Part shown: one piece after another, positions 1-7,908 of the stretch | Numbering within the stretch: position 1 is the stretch's first letter | How the letters are laid out: every line of letters starts with the position of its first letter | NCBI RefSeq assembly: GCF_049546785.1 | Contig: NZ_JBMWAN010000008.1 | Location: 16,769-80,768 of the forward strand | From: Nitrospira_D sp035465795 | GTDB lineage: Bacteria > Nitrospirota > Nitrospiria > Nitrospirales > Nitrospiraceae | DNA length: 64,000 bases | Direction: 5' to 3' | Program-made: the position numbers and the translations under genes | The notes under the pieces: generated by a model | The model's database searches: none | What the model saw: only the letters and a program-made list of their open reading frames with translations | What the model was told of the DNA's origin: nothing

Positions 1-434
1 CCTCCAAACGTCACCTCGAACTTGCTCACCTTCGAGGCATCGAACGCCCCGACTTTCACCCGCGGATCCTTGTTGTTCTTGTCGAAATAGTCGGCAATGG
101 CATTGGCTTCGGCCTCGGTCACGACCGGATGCTTCATCGATCCCTCGCTCAAATCCCACCGATACCCCTTCACATACAGCGGTGCTTCCTTGCCGGTGAG
201 CCAACGGATCAACCAGGGGCGCTGATACTTGCTGCCAGCCCAGATGAGGTCGGGCGCTCTCAGATTGAAACGGGACTCGGCCGTTCCTTCCAGTCGGTGA
301 CAGGACACGCAAGCCTGCTGGATCAACTCTTTCGCCCGTGGCTGATCGCTGCCGAACAACAGCCGCGGAGTGGACATCAGTCCCACCAGCGTCAACAGGG
401 CCCCGCCAATGACCACACTCTTCCGTAGATTCAT
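1..434 (-). CDS. c-type cytochrome, monoheme, 3' end outside window
   Basis: The reading frame starts at ATG 434, with AGGAG about eight bases upstream, and is open to the window edge, so the C-terminus is missing. About 144 residues are visible. They begin with a hydrophobic export signal (residues about 6-28), followed by one heme c site, CVSCH, at residues 42-46. It is presumably a periplasmic electron carrier. It lies 37 bases downstream of the diheme cytochrome of the sulfite dehydrogenase and reads the same way, so it is likely the last visible gene of the sulfur operon and a possible electron acceptor for it. The exact subfamily cannot be told from the fragment. Confidence 0.85.
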   Translation of the reverse strand, partial: MNLRKSVVIGGALLTLVGLMSTPRLLFGSDQPRAKELIQQACVSCHRLEGTAESRFNLRAPDLIWAGSKYQRPWLIRWLTGKEAPLYVKGYRWDLSEGSMKHPVVTEAEANAIADYFDKNNKDPRVKVGAFDASKVSKFEVTFG

Positions 435-471
435 GACCGCTCCTTTCATCTGTCGTGACCTCCCCGCCCCC

Positions 472-1089
472 TTACCTGGCTAATAACCAGGCATGAATAT
501 CCGCAATATCCTGATGACTCAGCACCGCCCCCCAGGCCGGCATCGGCCCTCGTCCGTGCAACACCGTCTCCCAGAACAGATCTTCATGTTTGAGAATCGG
601 GTTCTTCGCGAGCTTCGGGCCCATTCCGCCGGTGGCACCGGCCCCATGACAGGCCTGACAATTGTGCTCGAAGATGCCCGCCCCTCTGCCCGCCACGCCG
701 ACGAGCGGACCCGTGCTCGCAGGCTCCTGCGTGAGCGGCTCGGACGTTCTCACTTCGCTATCGAGCGGCGGCAGATGATCCGGCGCGGCCGGGTGATAAC
801 GCGCCGACAGATAGCGCACGAGCAGGTCGGCTTCGTCGTCGGAAATCTCCGCCCCCCAATGTTTCATCTTGTCGACCGTGGCCAGCCAGCGGTCCTTCGG
901 CAATCGCTGTTGAGACACGAGGTCCGAGCTATGGCACACGGAGCAGCGCGCGACGATCAACCCCTCGGCGCGCGGCGCCAGCGCCGCGCTCACCGACGCC
1001 AGATCATCCTCCTGCGCCGACGTGCCGGCCGCCAACCCGGCGAGTCCCAGCACGACCGCACCGATGAGTACAGGGGCTCGATTCATCAT
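472..1089 (-). CDS. diheme cytochrome c, likely sulfite dehydrogenase electron-acceptor subunit
   Basis: This 205-residue exported protein has a signal segment (residues about 5-25) and two heme c sites, CSVCH at 49-53 and CQACH at 144-148. A later MPAW segment could supply a methionine axial ligand. The chosen start, ATG 1089, overlaps the stop of the upstream sulfite dehydrogenase gene as ATGA, which indicates translational coupling; ATG 1086 is a second option. Longer upstream extensions of this frame run through the neighbouring gene and are not real. By position it is the SorB-like partner that takes electrons from the molybdenum subunit. SorB proper usually has one heme, so two hemes is a difference to note. 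Confidence 0.85.
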   Translation of the reverse strand: MMNRAPVLIGAVVLGLAGLAAGTSAQEDDLASVSAALAPRAEGLIVARCSVCHSSDLVSQQRLPKDRWLATVDKMKHWGAEISDDEADLLVRYLSARYHPAAPDHLPPLDSEVRTSEPLTQEPASTGPLVGVAGRGAGIFEHNCQACHGAGATGGMGPKLAKNPILKHEDLFWETVLHGRGPMPAWGAVLSHQDIADIHAWLLAR

Positions 1090-2267
1090 AATCCCACCGT
1101 GATCGCGACACGATCCCACCCGTTCCACAAAAATCCGCTCGGATTCCACGGGCTGGTTTGGGGTTGGACCTGGCCACCGGAATCCGTCGCACGACAGAGA
1201 ATCGTGACGGGCCCGGACACCGTGGGCTTCCACAGAAACTGCCATTGCCGCCAGGCGTAGGGTTCGTCCTCACCCACCAGCCGGGCCTGCTCCCAGGTCT
1301 TGCCTTCGTCGAACGAGAGCTCCACGGTCGCGACAGTCGCCTCCCCGCTCCACGCCACTCCCTGCACCGTCACCGGTCCCTGTCCGACTTGCGCGCCTTC
1401 AGCCGGAAAGGCAATGAGCGACTTCACGACCATCGCTTCCACGGGAACCATCGAGGTCCCCGGAAGACCGGAGTTCGGCTGAATCGCCGTGACCGGCACG
1501 CGATAGGCCGTCTGCATGTAGTACCCCTTGGCTTCGTCCGCCTGCACGGTGATATCAGTCAGCCACTTTGTGCAGGAATCTGCCATCCAGCCCGGCGTAA
1601 TGACCCGCAGCGGGGCGCCGTGCAACAGCGGCAAGGGACGTCCGTTCATTTCATACGCGAGAAGTGTGTCCGGATGCAGGGCCTTCTCTAACGGAATGCT
1701 CCGGGTGAACAGCGGCACGGACGCGACCACCGGCCGGTCGGCGCCTTGCAATTGGACATGCTTCGCCTGATGACGGAGACCGGCTTTGGTCAGCACGTCC
1801 CGCAGCCGCACGCCGGTCCATTGCGCATTGCCGACCGCGCCCCGCTCCCATTGCACGCCGGGCACTTTCGGACGATGGAACGCGCGCCCGTTGCCGCTGC
1901 ATTGGACCACGGCTGTGATCGTGACCCGTTCGAATTCTTTGAGATCATTGAGCGTCAGTTCCAACGGCTGCTCGGTTAATCCCCCGACACGGAGTCTCCA
2001 ATTGGCCTCGGAAATCAGGTCCGCCGCCGGCGGGCCGAAATGGCTTCTCACGAAGAAGCGGTGGTTGGGAGTGAGGAAGGAGGTGAATTCGCGCACCGGC
2101 GTTTCAGCGTCATAGGGCCTGGTCACCCGTGCGGTCAGGGGGCCCGACTCATTACGATCCGGGGCATCCCCGGCTGCCTGCGCCGCGGGCAGGCGCTGAT
2201 TGACAAGCAGGCTGACTCCAAGACCTTGGAGTATGGTCCCAAACAGAGACCTCCGCGAAATGGTCAT
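1086..2267 (-). CDS. sorA: sulfite dehydrogenase, molybdopterin subunit (SorA/SoxC family)
   Basis: This 393-residue member of the sulfite oxidase family oxidises sulfite to sulfate and passes electrons to a c-type cytochrome. The N-terminus carries a twin-arginine signal (SRRSLFG, residues 4-10), so the folded molybdenum enzyme is exported to the periplasm. The VVQCSGNGR motif holds the conserved cysteine (Cys123) that ligates molybdenum in this family. The C-terminal third matches the dimerisation domain (FDEGKTW, WNPSGFLWNGWDRV). It overlaps OsmC upstream and the diheme cytochrome downstream, both by four bases. SoxC is the alternative name, but no soxD or other sox genes are present, which favours a SorAB-like enzyme. 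Confidence 0.9.
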   Translation of the reverse strand: MTISRRSLFGTILQGLGVSLLVNQRLPAAQAAGDAPDRNESGPLTARVTRPYDAETPVREFTSFLTPNHRFFVRSHFGPPAADLISEANWRLRVGGLTEQPLELTLNDLKEFERVTITAVVQCSGNGRAFHRPKVPGVQWERGAVGNAQWTGVRLRDVLTKAGLRHQAKHVQLQGADRPVVASVPLFTRSIPLEKALHPDTLLAYEMNGRPLPLLHGAPLRVITPGWMADSCTKWLTDITVQADEAKGYYMQTAYRVPVTAIQPNSGLPGTSMVPVEAMVVKSLIAFPAEGAQVGQGPVTVQGVAWSGEATVATVELSFDEGKTWEQARLVGEDEPYAWRQWQFLWKPTVSGPVTILCRATDSGGQVQPQTSPWNPSGFLWNGWDRVAITVGL

Positions 2268-2701
2268 AGGGGTACCTTCCCTTCAGACGGCTGGGCCAAG
2301 GGATGAGTGTGCGGATTCAACTTGATGGACAGGTTCGGAGCGACAGCCAGCGACTGATGGACGGTACAAGCATGGGCGACTTTGAGCAACCGTTCCTTGA
2401 TGTCCGGGGACAAGCGATGCGGCAGATGAATCACGAGGGCGATGGTTCCGACGCGATGGGGCCCCTCCGCCGTCTCCCACTCAGCCTCCACCGAGAGCCC
2501 TTCACGCGATATCTCGTGCCGCGCGCAGAATTGCCCGACGAAATACCCGACACAGCTCGCCACCGATCCGACAAACAGTTCGACGGGACTCATCCCGGCA
2601 TCATGCCCGCCGTCTTCGACCGGTTGATCCGTGATGACCCGGTGCCTGCCGCTCGTGATGTCATAGCGGGCTCCACCATGATAGGCGACGGTGAGTTTCA
2701 T
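2264..2701 (-). CDS. OsmC/Ohr family protein
   Basis: This 145-residue OsmC-fold protein starts at ATG 2701 behind an AGGAGG ribosome site. Typical features are the SPVELFVGSVASC segment with the first redox cysteine and a later HACTVHQSL segment with the second. Members of this family reduce organic peroxides or persulfide-like substrates through the cysteine pair. It sits between the YeeE/YedE-type sulfur transporter genes and the sulfite dehydrogenase, overlapping both by four bases. This placement suggests handling of sulfane sulfur or persulfides rather than general peroxide stress, but that is inferred only from context. Confidence 0.85.
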   Translation of the reverse strand: MKLTVAYHGGARYDITSGRHRVITDQPVEDGGHDAGMSPVELFVGSVASCVGYFVGQFCARHEISREGLSVEAEWETAEGPHRVGTIALVIHLPHRLSPDIKERLLKVAHACTVHQSLAVAPNLSIKLNPHTHPLAQPSEGKVPL

Positions 2702-3228
2702 CGCGCACCTCCTGAATCGGGAAGCCTGATAGCCAGCCAGAGGCAGCACACACCCAACGGGGCCGCCAGCACAATGCCCGGCATCTCGAGCAATCCATGA
2801 ATCGTCACTGGTCCGTACCGGCCCAGCGAGAACAAGACCGTTTCAAGATCCGGGACCATAAAGGCAAACACCAGCGCGCCGAGCAACCCGCCGAGGACCG
2901 TCACCCAGGCATCGGGCTTTCCTTCCCCCGCCGCGGCGAGCGCGGTGCCGGGACAGTAACCCGTGACGGCAAAGCCCACCCCGAAGATCAGCCCGGCCAC
3001 TGCGACCCCCGGCATATAGAGATCTTTCACGTTCATATTGGCCCACCCGAACAGATCCAGCAGATGCACGCCCAGGAGCCCCACACCGATGGCCGTCAGG
3101 ATGAGCTTGATGATCGTCAGATCTTTGAGTCGCAGCGCATTGGTAATCTTCGTATGGCTGGAGGCCCCGGATAATTGCAGCACGGCGCCGAATGCGGCAC
3201 CCAGGATCAACCCCAATAGCAACTTCAT
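2698..3228 (-). CDS. YeeE/YedE-family membrane protein, second half-transporter
   Basis: This 176-residue inner-membrane protein has about five hydrophobic helices and the family motif GYCPGTALAAAGEG. YeeE/YedE (PmpA/PmpB, TsuA-like) proteins take up sulfur compounds such as thiosulfate or are involved in sulfane-sulfur movement. In this locus the two halves are separate genes, the other being 3225-3791. The start is placed at ATG 3228; a longer in-frame extension is the shadow of the neighbour. It overlaps both flanking genes by four bases, so the operon is tightly coupled. Substrate is inferred from the thiosulfate and sulfite enzymes next door. Confidence 0.85.
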   Translation of the reverse strand: MKLLLGLILGAAFGAVLQLSGASSHTKITNALRLKDLTIIKLILTAIGVGLLGVHLLDLFGWANMNVKDLYMPGVAVAGLIFGVGFAVTGYCPGTALAAAGEGKPDAWVTVLGGLLGALVFAFMVPDLETVLFSLGRYGPVTIHGLLEMPGIVLAAPLGVCCLWLAIRLPDSGGAR

Positions 3229-3791
3229 CGCTTCCCCCAGTCCCCATAGAGCCACCGCGCCGTCACGATCGCGCTGACGAAGAGCGCCGCCGAGAAGATG
3301 AGCGAACTCACCGCGAGCTGAGACACGCCGCTGATCATGTGGCCGGACGTACAGCCGCCTCCGAATCGGGCCCCGAACAGGAGGAGAAATCCCCCGATGA
3401 ACGACCAGGCCAGCCGCCGCCCGGGAATCGGCCCGAATCGCGTGGCCCATTCTCCCGGCAGCACCCTCGGGCTGAACCGCTTCGTCGCCCACGACGCGAG
3501 CCCTGCTCCGATCGGAATGCCGAGCACGAAAAAGAATTCATACGTCGCCAGCGTCCAGCCCCCGGCCGTCGCAGAGAGATAGGAGCTTTGATTGGCAACC
3601 TCCGGGAGCACCTGGTGCAGCAGCACCCCGTCCAACACCACATACTGCGTCGAAACGCCGATCGGCTGCACGAGGGCCACGGCGATAATCAAGACGAGGC
3701 CGATCCCCAACCCGCCGGCCCACCAGGGCAATATCGGAGCCACGGCAAAACCCGGTGCATCGGTGATCCGGCGAGGTCGGAGGTCGCTCAT
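3225..3791 (-). CDS. YeeE/YedE-family membrane protein, first half-transporter
   Basis: This 188-residue multispanning membrane protein carries the family motif FGGGCTSGHMISG, whose cysteine is the conserved substrate-passing residue in this family. It pairs with the 2698-3228 protein, with a four-base overlap, to make a PmpAB-like two-part transporter. The start is taken as ATG 3791; a TTG at 3815 would add eight residues but has no better ribosome site. A 49-base gap separates it from the upstream TsdA-like gene. Proposed role: import or export of a reduced sulfur compound for the periplasmic dehydrogenases of the cluster (inference). Confidence 0.85.
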   Translation of the reverse strand: MSDLRPRRITDAPGFAVAPILPWWAGGLGIGLVLIIAVALVQPIGVSTQYVVLDGVLLHQVLPEVANQSSYLSATAGGWTLATYEFFFVLGIPIGAGLASWATKRFSPRVLPGEWATRFGPIPGRRLAWSFIGGFLLLFGARFGGGCTSGHMISGVSQLAVSSLIFSAALFVSAIVTARWLYGDWGKR

Positions 3792-3840
3792 TATTCGTGC
3801 TCTTAATTCGCCCAATCACCCAATGACGACATCACCCGTT

Positions 3841-4695
3841 CTAGTAGGGCGCATCCGCCGGCTTCCCGCCTTTCGGCCAGTCATACGCCTTCGCCGGAAA
3901 GTCCGGACGCGGCTGACTGTTGATAAATGCCGCGACATCAAACGCCTCATCATCGGTCACCGTCCATCCCCACCCGCGCGGCATGTTTGCTTTAATAAAC
4001 GACGCCGCCACACTGACACGCGCCATCCCTGCGGCGATGTTATACGAATCCGGCCCCCACAGAGGCGGCGCGGCCATCGTCCCTTGCCCGTCAGACCCAT
4101 GGCAAAAGACACATTTCTTCGCGAACACCGCCTTGCCGTTGACGGCATCCGGCGGACGAGTCGAGGTGATACGGGGGATGCCTCGCCAGGGGACGGCACT
4201 CCCTTGCGGGACGTTCTGTGACAACCAGTCGATATAGGCGACCACGGCCGCCAATTTTGAACTGTCGGGCGGAAGGGCAGTGCCGTTCAAGCTGCGTTCG
4301 AAACATTCATTGATCCGGTCCGCGAGGCTCACCTGCCGATCGGCGCGCGCCCGGTACTCCGGATACAGACGGCTGAGGCCCACAAAGGAGGCGGCATTCG
4401 GATTCAGCCCCGCATCGAGATGGCAAGTCGTACAGTTGAGTTTGTTCCCCGCATAGGGCTGCCCGTACTCCTGCGTATTGGCGACAATTTTGAAGCCCAA
4501 CCGGATCTGCTCGCCGCGCTGACCGCCGGGAATGGATTCGGGGGACGGCGGGGCAAAGAGCGCATCCAGCGCCGGTTCCTTCTTCGCCGGATCATTGGAT
4601 TCAGCCACCTGCCCCGCTTTCGGCGGCGGGACACACCCTGCGACAAGCCATCCGGCGACCGTCATCAGCAGACACCCGAGTGCGATGTGGCGCAT
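3841..4695 (-). CDS. tsdA: thiosulfate dehydrogenase, TsdA-like diheme cytochrome
   Basis: TsdA joins two thiosulfates to tetrathionate (or the reverse) in the periplasm. This 284-residue protein has a lipoprotein signal with lipobox LVAGC (Cys21). It has two heme sites, CTTCH at 88-92 and CVFCH at 195-199. Between them the segment RINECFERSLNG carries Cys131, which matches the unusual cysteine axial ligand of the TsdA active-site heme. A methionine in ANMPRG (238) could ligate the second heme. The YPEYRAR segment after heme 1 is also TsdA-like. It is followed by the YeeE/YedE transporter and the sulfite dehydrogenase. Being lipid-anchored is a variation from the soluble TsdA best known. Confidence 0.87.
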   Translation of the reverse strand: MRHIALGCLLMTVAGWLVAGCVPPPKAGQVAESNDPAKKEPALDALFAPPSPESIPGGQRGEQIRLGFKIVANTQEYGQPYAGNKLNCTTCHLDAGLNPNAASFVGLSRLYPEYRARADRQVSLADRINECFERSLNGTALPPDSSKLAAVVAYIDWLSQNVPQGSAVPWRGIPRITSTRPPDAVNGKAVFAKKCVFCHGSDGQGTMAAPPLWGPDSYNIAAGMARVSVAASFIKANMPRGWGWTVTDDEAFDVAAFINSQPRPDFPAKAYDWPKGGKPADAPY

Positions 4696-4705
4696 GAAAG
4701 GCCTC

Positions 4706-4924
4706 TCAATGTTTATGGCCGTGAGCCGTCGGGCAGGTATTGATTCCCAGCAGCGTCCACAATGGACAAAAGCCGATCGCCCCCGTCACCAGCGCGATGG
4801 TCCCCACCACGAATGCGACCCCTGTTCCCACGGGAGGCAACCCGGCAAACGCTCCAATCCCCAATGCCAGCACGCCAACGACGATTCGGATAGGCCGCTC
4901 AATTCCTCCGACATTGCATGTCAT
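4706..4924 (-). CDS. DUF2892 small membrane protein (YgaP-like TM module)
   Basis: This 72-residue protein has two hydrophobic helices and ends in GFCPLWTLLGINT, the pattern of the DUF2892 domain that forms the membrane anchor of the YgaP rhodanese. There is no rhodanese domain here. The ATG at 4924 follows AGGAGG by seven bases; a GTG one codon earlier is possible. It stops about ten bases before the TsdA-like gene, so the two are co-transcribed. A second stand-alone DUF2892 protein (37339-37527) lies near the sulfide oxidation genes, which supports a link with sulfur metabolism, although its biochemical role is unknown. Confidence 0.85.
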   Translation of the reverse strand: MTCNVGGIERPIRIVVGVLALGIGAFAGLPPVGTGVAFVVGTIALVTGAIGFCPLWTLLGINTCPTAHGHKH

Positions 4925-5020
4925 CACGACACCTCCTGGTTATATGCCCAAGAAAGGTTTGGCTGCCTGCTTCCTTGGAGCCATGAGATAGCAAAGCGAT
5001 TCACTTCCGACACTCACAAA

Positions 5021-5389
5021 TTACTCCTGCCGGAGCGTTCGCACATAGGCCAGCACATCCCAGATCTCATCGTCGGACAGCGTCGTACTCCATGCCCCCA
5101 TCGCTGTATTGGGCTTTCCGTCATGAATACGCTTGAACAGACTCGCATCCAATCGACTCTGAACGGCTTGTGAACTGAGGTCGGCCGGCTGGGGAACGAG
5201 CTGAATGCTCATGGCCCCTTTCCCGTCAATCCCATGGCATCGGATGCAGGTATTGGTATAGATCTCCCGACCGGCCACTGCGTCGTATTGCTTCACCGGC
5301 ATAGAAAGATCTTTCACCCCTGCGCCTCCGCCGAATCCGACCGAGGTCATCCCGACAAACAGACTGAGCATTATTCCAGCGAAACGCAT
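5021..5389 (-). CDS. monoheme c-type cytochrome, first gene of the sulfur cluster
   Basis: This 122-residue exported cytochrome has a signal peptide (residues 1-20) and one heme site, CIRCH, at 48-52. The C-terminal segment PNTAMGAW supplies the likely methionine ligand. The start is ATG 5389 behind GAGGTGG. It is clearly related to the cytochrome at 20750-21100, which shares the PNTAM-x-AW segment and the LAYV-x-TL ending; both sit in units preceded by the same palindrome and sigma-54-type promoter. It is likely a soluble electron carrier for the downstream thiosulfate and sulfite dehydrogenases (inference). Confidence 0.88.
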   Translation of the reverse strand: MRFAGIMLSLFVGMTSVGFGGGAGVKDLSMPVKQYDAVAGREIYTNTCIRCHGIDGKGAMSIQLVPQPADLSSQAVQSRLDASLFKRIHDGKPNTAMGAWSTTLSDDEIWDVLAYVRTLRQE

Positions 5390-5420
5390 AGGCCACCTCT
5401 TTTTCTGATTAGATGACACT

Positions 5421-5435
5421 GCGAGCGATGTGCCA
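5421..5435 (-). promoter_or_regulatory. sigma-54 (-24/-12) promoter of the sulfur cluster
   Basis: Read on the minus strand the sequence is TGGCACATCGCTCGC. The TGGCAC -24 box is perfect, and GG and GC are separated by exactly ten bases as sigma-54 requires; the -12 box is TCGC instead of TTGC. The predicted transcript start is near 5409, twenty bases before the ATG at 5389. The first twelve bases of the box are identical to the promoter at 54222-54236. Confidence 0.75.
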
Positions 5436-5560
5436 CTGCTCTGCATCCATCTATGCCTTAGAATGACTCAATATACCAATGGGTTAGCGAGTGGCGGTCA
5501 CTTTCGGCCGATAAAGGGAATGACGAGTGGCGAGAAACACCCCAACCGGGAAACGGGTCA

Positions 5561-5579
5561 CTGTCGCAGGATGCCACAG
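5561..5579. promoter_or_regulatory. palindromic activator site 1 (CTGTCGC-N5-GCCACAG)
   Basis: CTGTCGC-AGGAT-GCCACAG is an inverted repeat with one mismatch per arm. Its centre is about 137 bp upstream of the -24 element at 5433-5434, a normal distance for a sigma-54 enhancer. The same site recurs at 26878, 42069 and 54361. The rest of 5390-5628 shows no gene. Confidence 0.7.
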
Positions 5580-5628
5580 AGGGAAGGCTTGGAGGGGCGC
5601 AGCCCGTCTCAAAGAGGAAAGACAGATA

Positions 5629-6144
5629 CTAGATGAAGGAGAGCGTTGCGTCGCTCGATTGATCACCAACGGGACGAATGACCGCCTCCATTCTGATTAC
5701 AACACGCGACCCTCCTCCCCCGATCTGGTCACGTAATCCAAAGGCTTGCAGCAGCACTGCCTCGTCTTGGTCTACAAGCAGTTGTCTCGCTTCAAGCCGT
5801 TGACGCTCAACGTTCCCCGTCCAGCATGCAAGCGCAAGTCGCATCCGGTCGAATAGATCAGCGACTGAACCGGGAAGGGCGCCATCTGTGGCATGACCGT
5901 GTTCCCGCCAATTCAGCAACTTGAGGAACTCAAAGGCTGTCTGATTCGCATAGAGCATCTTGCACGACGAGGAGAACACCATAATACCGACTCGTCGCCG
6001 CGGCTTCGGGAGCACCCGGCTCAGCACCACGGAATCGCTGCCGTTCTGCGGCCCCGTCAGGGCCTCTTTTTCCTGGGACATCTGCGCCTCTTGTGTGCCG
6101 TACTCAGGACAATCCATGAGCAACGATGCAAGCCCCTGTGTCAT
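5629..6144 (-). CDS. PAS-like domain protein of unknown function
   Basis: This 171-residue cytoplasmic protein starts at ATG 6144 behind AGGAGGG. The middle contains a short PAS-like stretch (VFSSSCKMLYANQTAFEFL), and the C-terminal half ends in a beta-rich segment (VVIRMEAVIRP). No output domain, transmembrane helix or catalytic motif is visible. It is the last gene of a run of small regulators and DUF proteins (5629-9761). It may be a signal-binding partner for a separate regulator, but its function is not known. The similarity to PAS is seen only in this short stretch. Confidence 0.7.
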   Translation of the reverse strand: MTQGLASLLMDCPEYGTQEAQMSQEKEALTGPQNGSDSVVLSRVLPKPRRRVGIMVFSSSCKMLYANQTAFEFLKLLNWREHGHATDGALPGSVADLFDRMRLALACWTGNVERQRLEARQLLVDQDEAVLLQAFGLRDQIGGGGSRVVIRMEAVIRPVGDQSSDATLSFI

Positions 6145-6207
6145 GCCACCCTCCTCCGTTTGACCGGCAGCCAACACTGATTCAAGCCGCTCCAACCCGG
6201 CCACTCA

Positions 6208-6435
6208 TCAGTGACCTGTCAGAACCCTCTGCTCCGCGGCAAGCCAATCGTCCACTTCATGGCCGTCCCCGCGACCCCGCTGCTCATAGAACTGATAGGC
6301 CAACGCGGCAATACGGGCATGGAGATCTTCCGACGCCCCGGTTTCTCCAGGTCCGGAGCCTCCGGCCTCTGGCTCCTTCCTTGAGGAGACCGCCCGAACT
6401 TTCCGTCGAGATCCTGGTACGGCATAGAGTTTCAT
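6208..6435 (-). CDS. DUF2934 small protein
   Basis: This 75-residue protein starts at ATG 6435 with AGGAGAG upstream. The C-terminal half (HARIAALAYQFYEQRG then HEVDDWLAAEQ) matches DUF2934, a short helical domain found in many small soil and Nitrospirota proteins. The N-terminal half is basic and rich in Arg, Gly and Ser and looks disordered. Its function is unknown. It sits 17 bases after the nucleotidyltransferase gene and is likely co-transcribed. Confidence 0.8.
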   Translation of the reverse strand: MKLYAVPGSRRKVRAVSSRKEPEAGGSGPGETGASEDLHARIAALAYQFYEQRGRGDGHEVDDWLAAEQRVLTGH

Positions 6436-6452
6436 CAGTTTTCTCTCCTTTC

Positions 6453-7448
6453 TTACATGTTCGCCGCGACAGAGCCGTCAGAGACAGCCTGCGAGATCGG
6501 CGCAAAGGGGCGATTCAAACATTCCAGCGGGAACGCCGGTTGCCGGCCGATCCGACGCAACGAATTCGTAATCCACTCGGGCTTGCCCCAATCGCTCCAC
6601 AGCACGTCGCTCATTTCAATCACAGCAGTCCGCTCTGGAACACACTGAACCAGTTCGGAGAAGAAGTGATGGGCCGGCATCTCCTGATACATCTCATCGA
6701 GAACACCCGCCTCCCGGGGAGTGCCGATGACGGCACTGAACGCCTCAAAGCGCGCCATAAGATCCGGGAAACACTGCCACCCGAGCTGCCATACCAGCTC
6801 CGCCTTGGCCGCCAGCACACCCGTATTCCACAGCGCCCCTCCGGCCAGCGCCGCGTCGGCTTGCACAGCAGTCGGTTTCTCCAGGATCGCCTCGACCGCC
6901 TTAATCTGGTATTGGGTAGACCCGTCGAGCTGCTCGCCCGGCATGATCCACCCGTAATCCAACTCCAGGCGATCCGGGGGAACCCCAAGAAGCACCAGCC
7001 GGTCAGGCAACCACTCAGCGGTCCACACCGCCCGCCGGACCGAACCGAGGAACCGGTATTCGGGGTACACAAAATGATCCGAGGGATAGAGCACCACGGT
7101 CGCCCGGGGATCCCTGGCTCTGATATATGTGAGCGGCAGAAAGATGCTGGCCGCCGTCTCACAATGCCTCGGTTCGACCAGAACCGTCCCTCCTGTGCGT
7201 CCATCAAGCTGGGACCAGGCTTCCCGGCGATGCTCACGGGCAATGACCGTCACGATACGCTCCGGCTGACAAAGCCCGGCGGCCCGGTCCAGGGTATGTT
7301 GAAACAGCGACCGCCCCCCGACAAAGGCACAATACTGTTTCGGCTTGGGATGTCCCAGCCAGCGCTGGATGAATGCTCTGATTCGACCGCCGTCGTCGGC
7401 GACCGAGACGATCGACCAGGTCTGATTCGGCATCCGAGACCCCTCCAT
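6453..7448 (-). CDS. mannose-1-phosphate guanylyltransferase-like protein with degenerate signature loop
   Basis: This 331-residue protein has the fold pattern of sugar nucleotidyltransferases. Recognisable segments are PKQYCAF, VTVIAREH, YPSDHF and GALWNTGVLAA, typical of mannose-1-phosphate guanylyltransferases. The N-terminal glycine-rich loop, usually LAGG-x-G-x-RL, reads SVADDGGRIR here and lacks the double glycine. It may be inactive or use another substrate. ATG 7448 overlaps the upstream stop; ATG 7433, which also has GGAGGGG in front, is an alternative start. No polysaccharide genes are nearby, and its neighbours are small regulators. Confidence 0.75.
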   Translation of the reverse strand: MEGSRMPNQTWSIVSVADDGGRIRAFIQRWLGHPKPKQYCAFVGGRSLFQHTLDRAAGLCQPERIVTVIAREHRREAWSQLDGRTGGTVLVEPRHCETAASIFLPLTYIRARDPRATVVLYPSDHFVYPEYRFLGSVRRAVWTAEWLPDRLVLLGVPPDRLELDYGWIMPGEQLDGSTQYQIKAVEAILEKPTAVQADAALAGGALWNTGVLAAKAELVWQLGWQCFPDLMARFEAFSAVIGTPREAGVLDEMYQEMPAHHFFSELVQCVPERTAVIEMSDVLWSDWGKPEWITNSLRRIGRQPAFPLECLNRPFAPISQAVSDGSVAANM

Positions 7449-7684
7449 CACGCTCCTCCCTTCGCCTCATTCCAATCGCGTGCCCCGGCCGGTGACGACA
7501 AAAAGTCTCTGTAATAGGCGAGACAGACCGGGCAATAGGTGTGAGAGAACATCACGTCCTCCCGCCTGAGCATGTACGCAGCCAGATAGGATTTGAAATC
7601 CTGCCAGAGCCCCTCCCCCCGTTCAGTCCCTGTGTCGTCTCGAACCCGATCGCAAAAGCAACAGATCGGCACCACCTGTCTCAT
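7448..7684 (-). CDS. small CxxC...CPxC zinc-finger-like protein (stand-alone kinase-tail module), copy 1
   Basis: This 78-residue protein starts at ATG 7684 behind AAGGAGG. It has PICCFCDRVRDD near the start and FSHTYCPVCLAYY near residue 50, giving two cysteine pairs that could hold a zinc ion. The layout (ICxxC-x-x-IRDD ... W ... Y ... FSHGICPxC) is known at the C-terminal ends of response regulators and PAS proteins, where its role is unclear. Here it is a separate gene. It is paralogous to 8894-9136 and flanks the Crp/Fnr-type gene on the opposite side. It is presumably cytoplasmic. Confidence 0.8.
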   Translation of the reverse strand: MRQVVPICCFCDRVRDDTGTERGEGLWQDFKSYLAAYMLRREDVMFSHTYCPVCLAYYRDFLSSPAGARDWNEAKGGA

Positions 7685-7908
7685 GGTTTCCTCCTTCCTC
7701 TTCCGTCCAGCCCGCCATCGGACCCAGAGGGGAATCGTGAAGAACCACTCAGTCTGAGGCACGACCTCGCCCGCAGTGACCTGCCAGACGATTGATCATC
7801 TCTTGGATCTGAGCGGTTCCAAAAGCCGAACGATCATGAATACTCACCCGATCGGTATGCCGTGCGCACAGCATGGAGCACCCTACCTTTTCATGACCAG
7901 ACCTTCGC

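Noticed and set aside
493..1260. 255-codon plus-strand frame opposite the sulfite dehydrogenase cytochrome
   Set aside because: Arg/His-rich shadow of a gene with two clear heme sites on the minus strand; many similar plus-strand frames were dismissed for the same reason.
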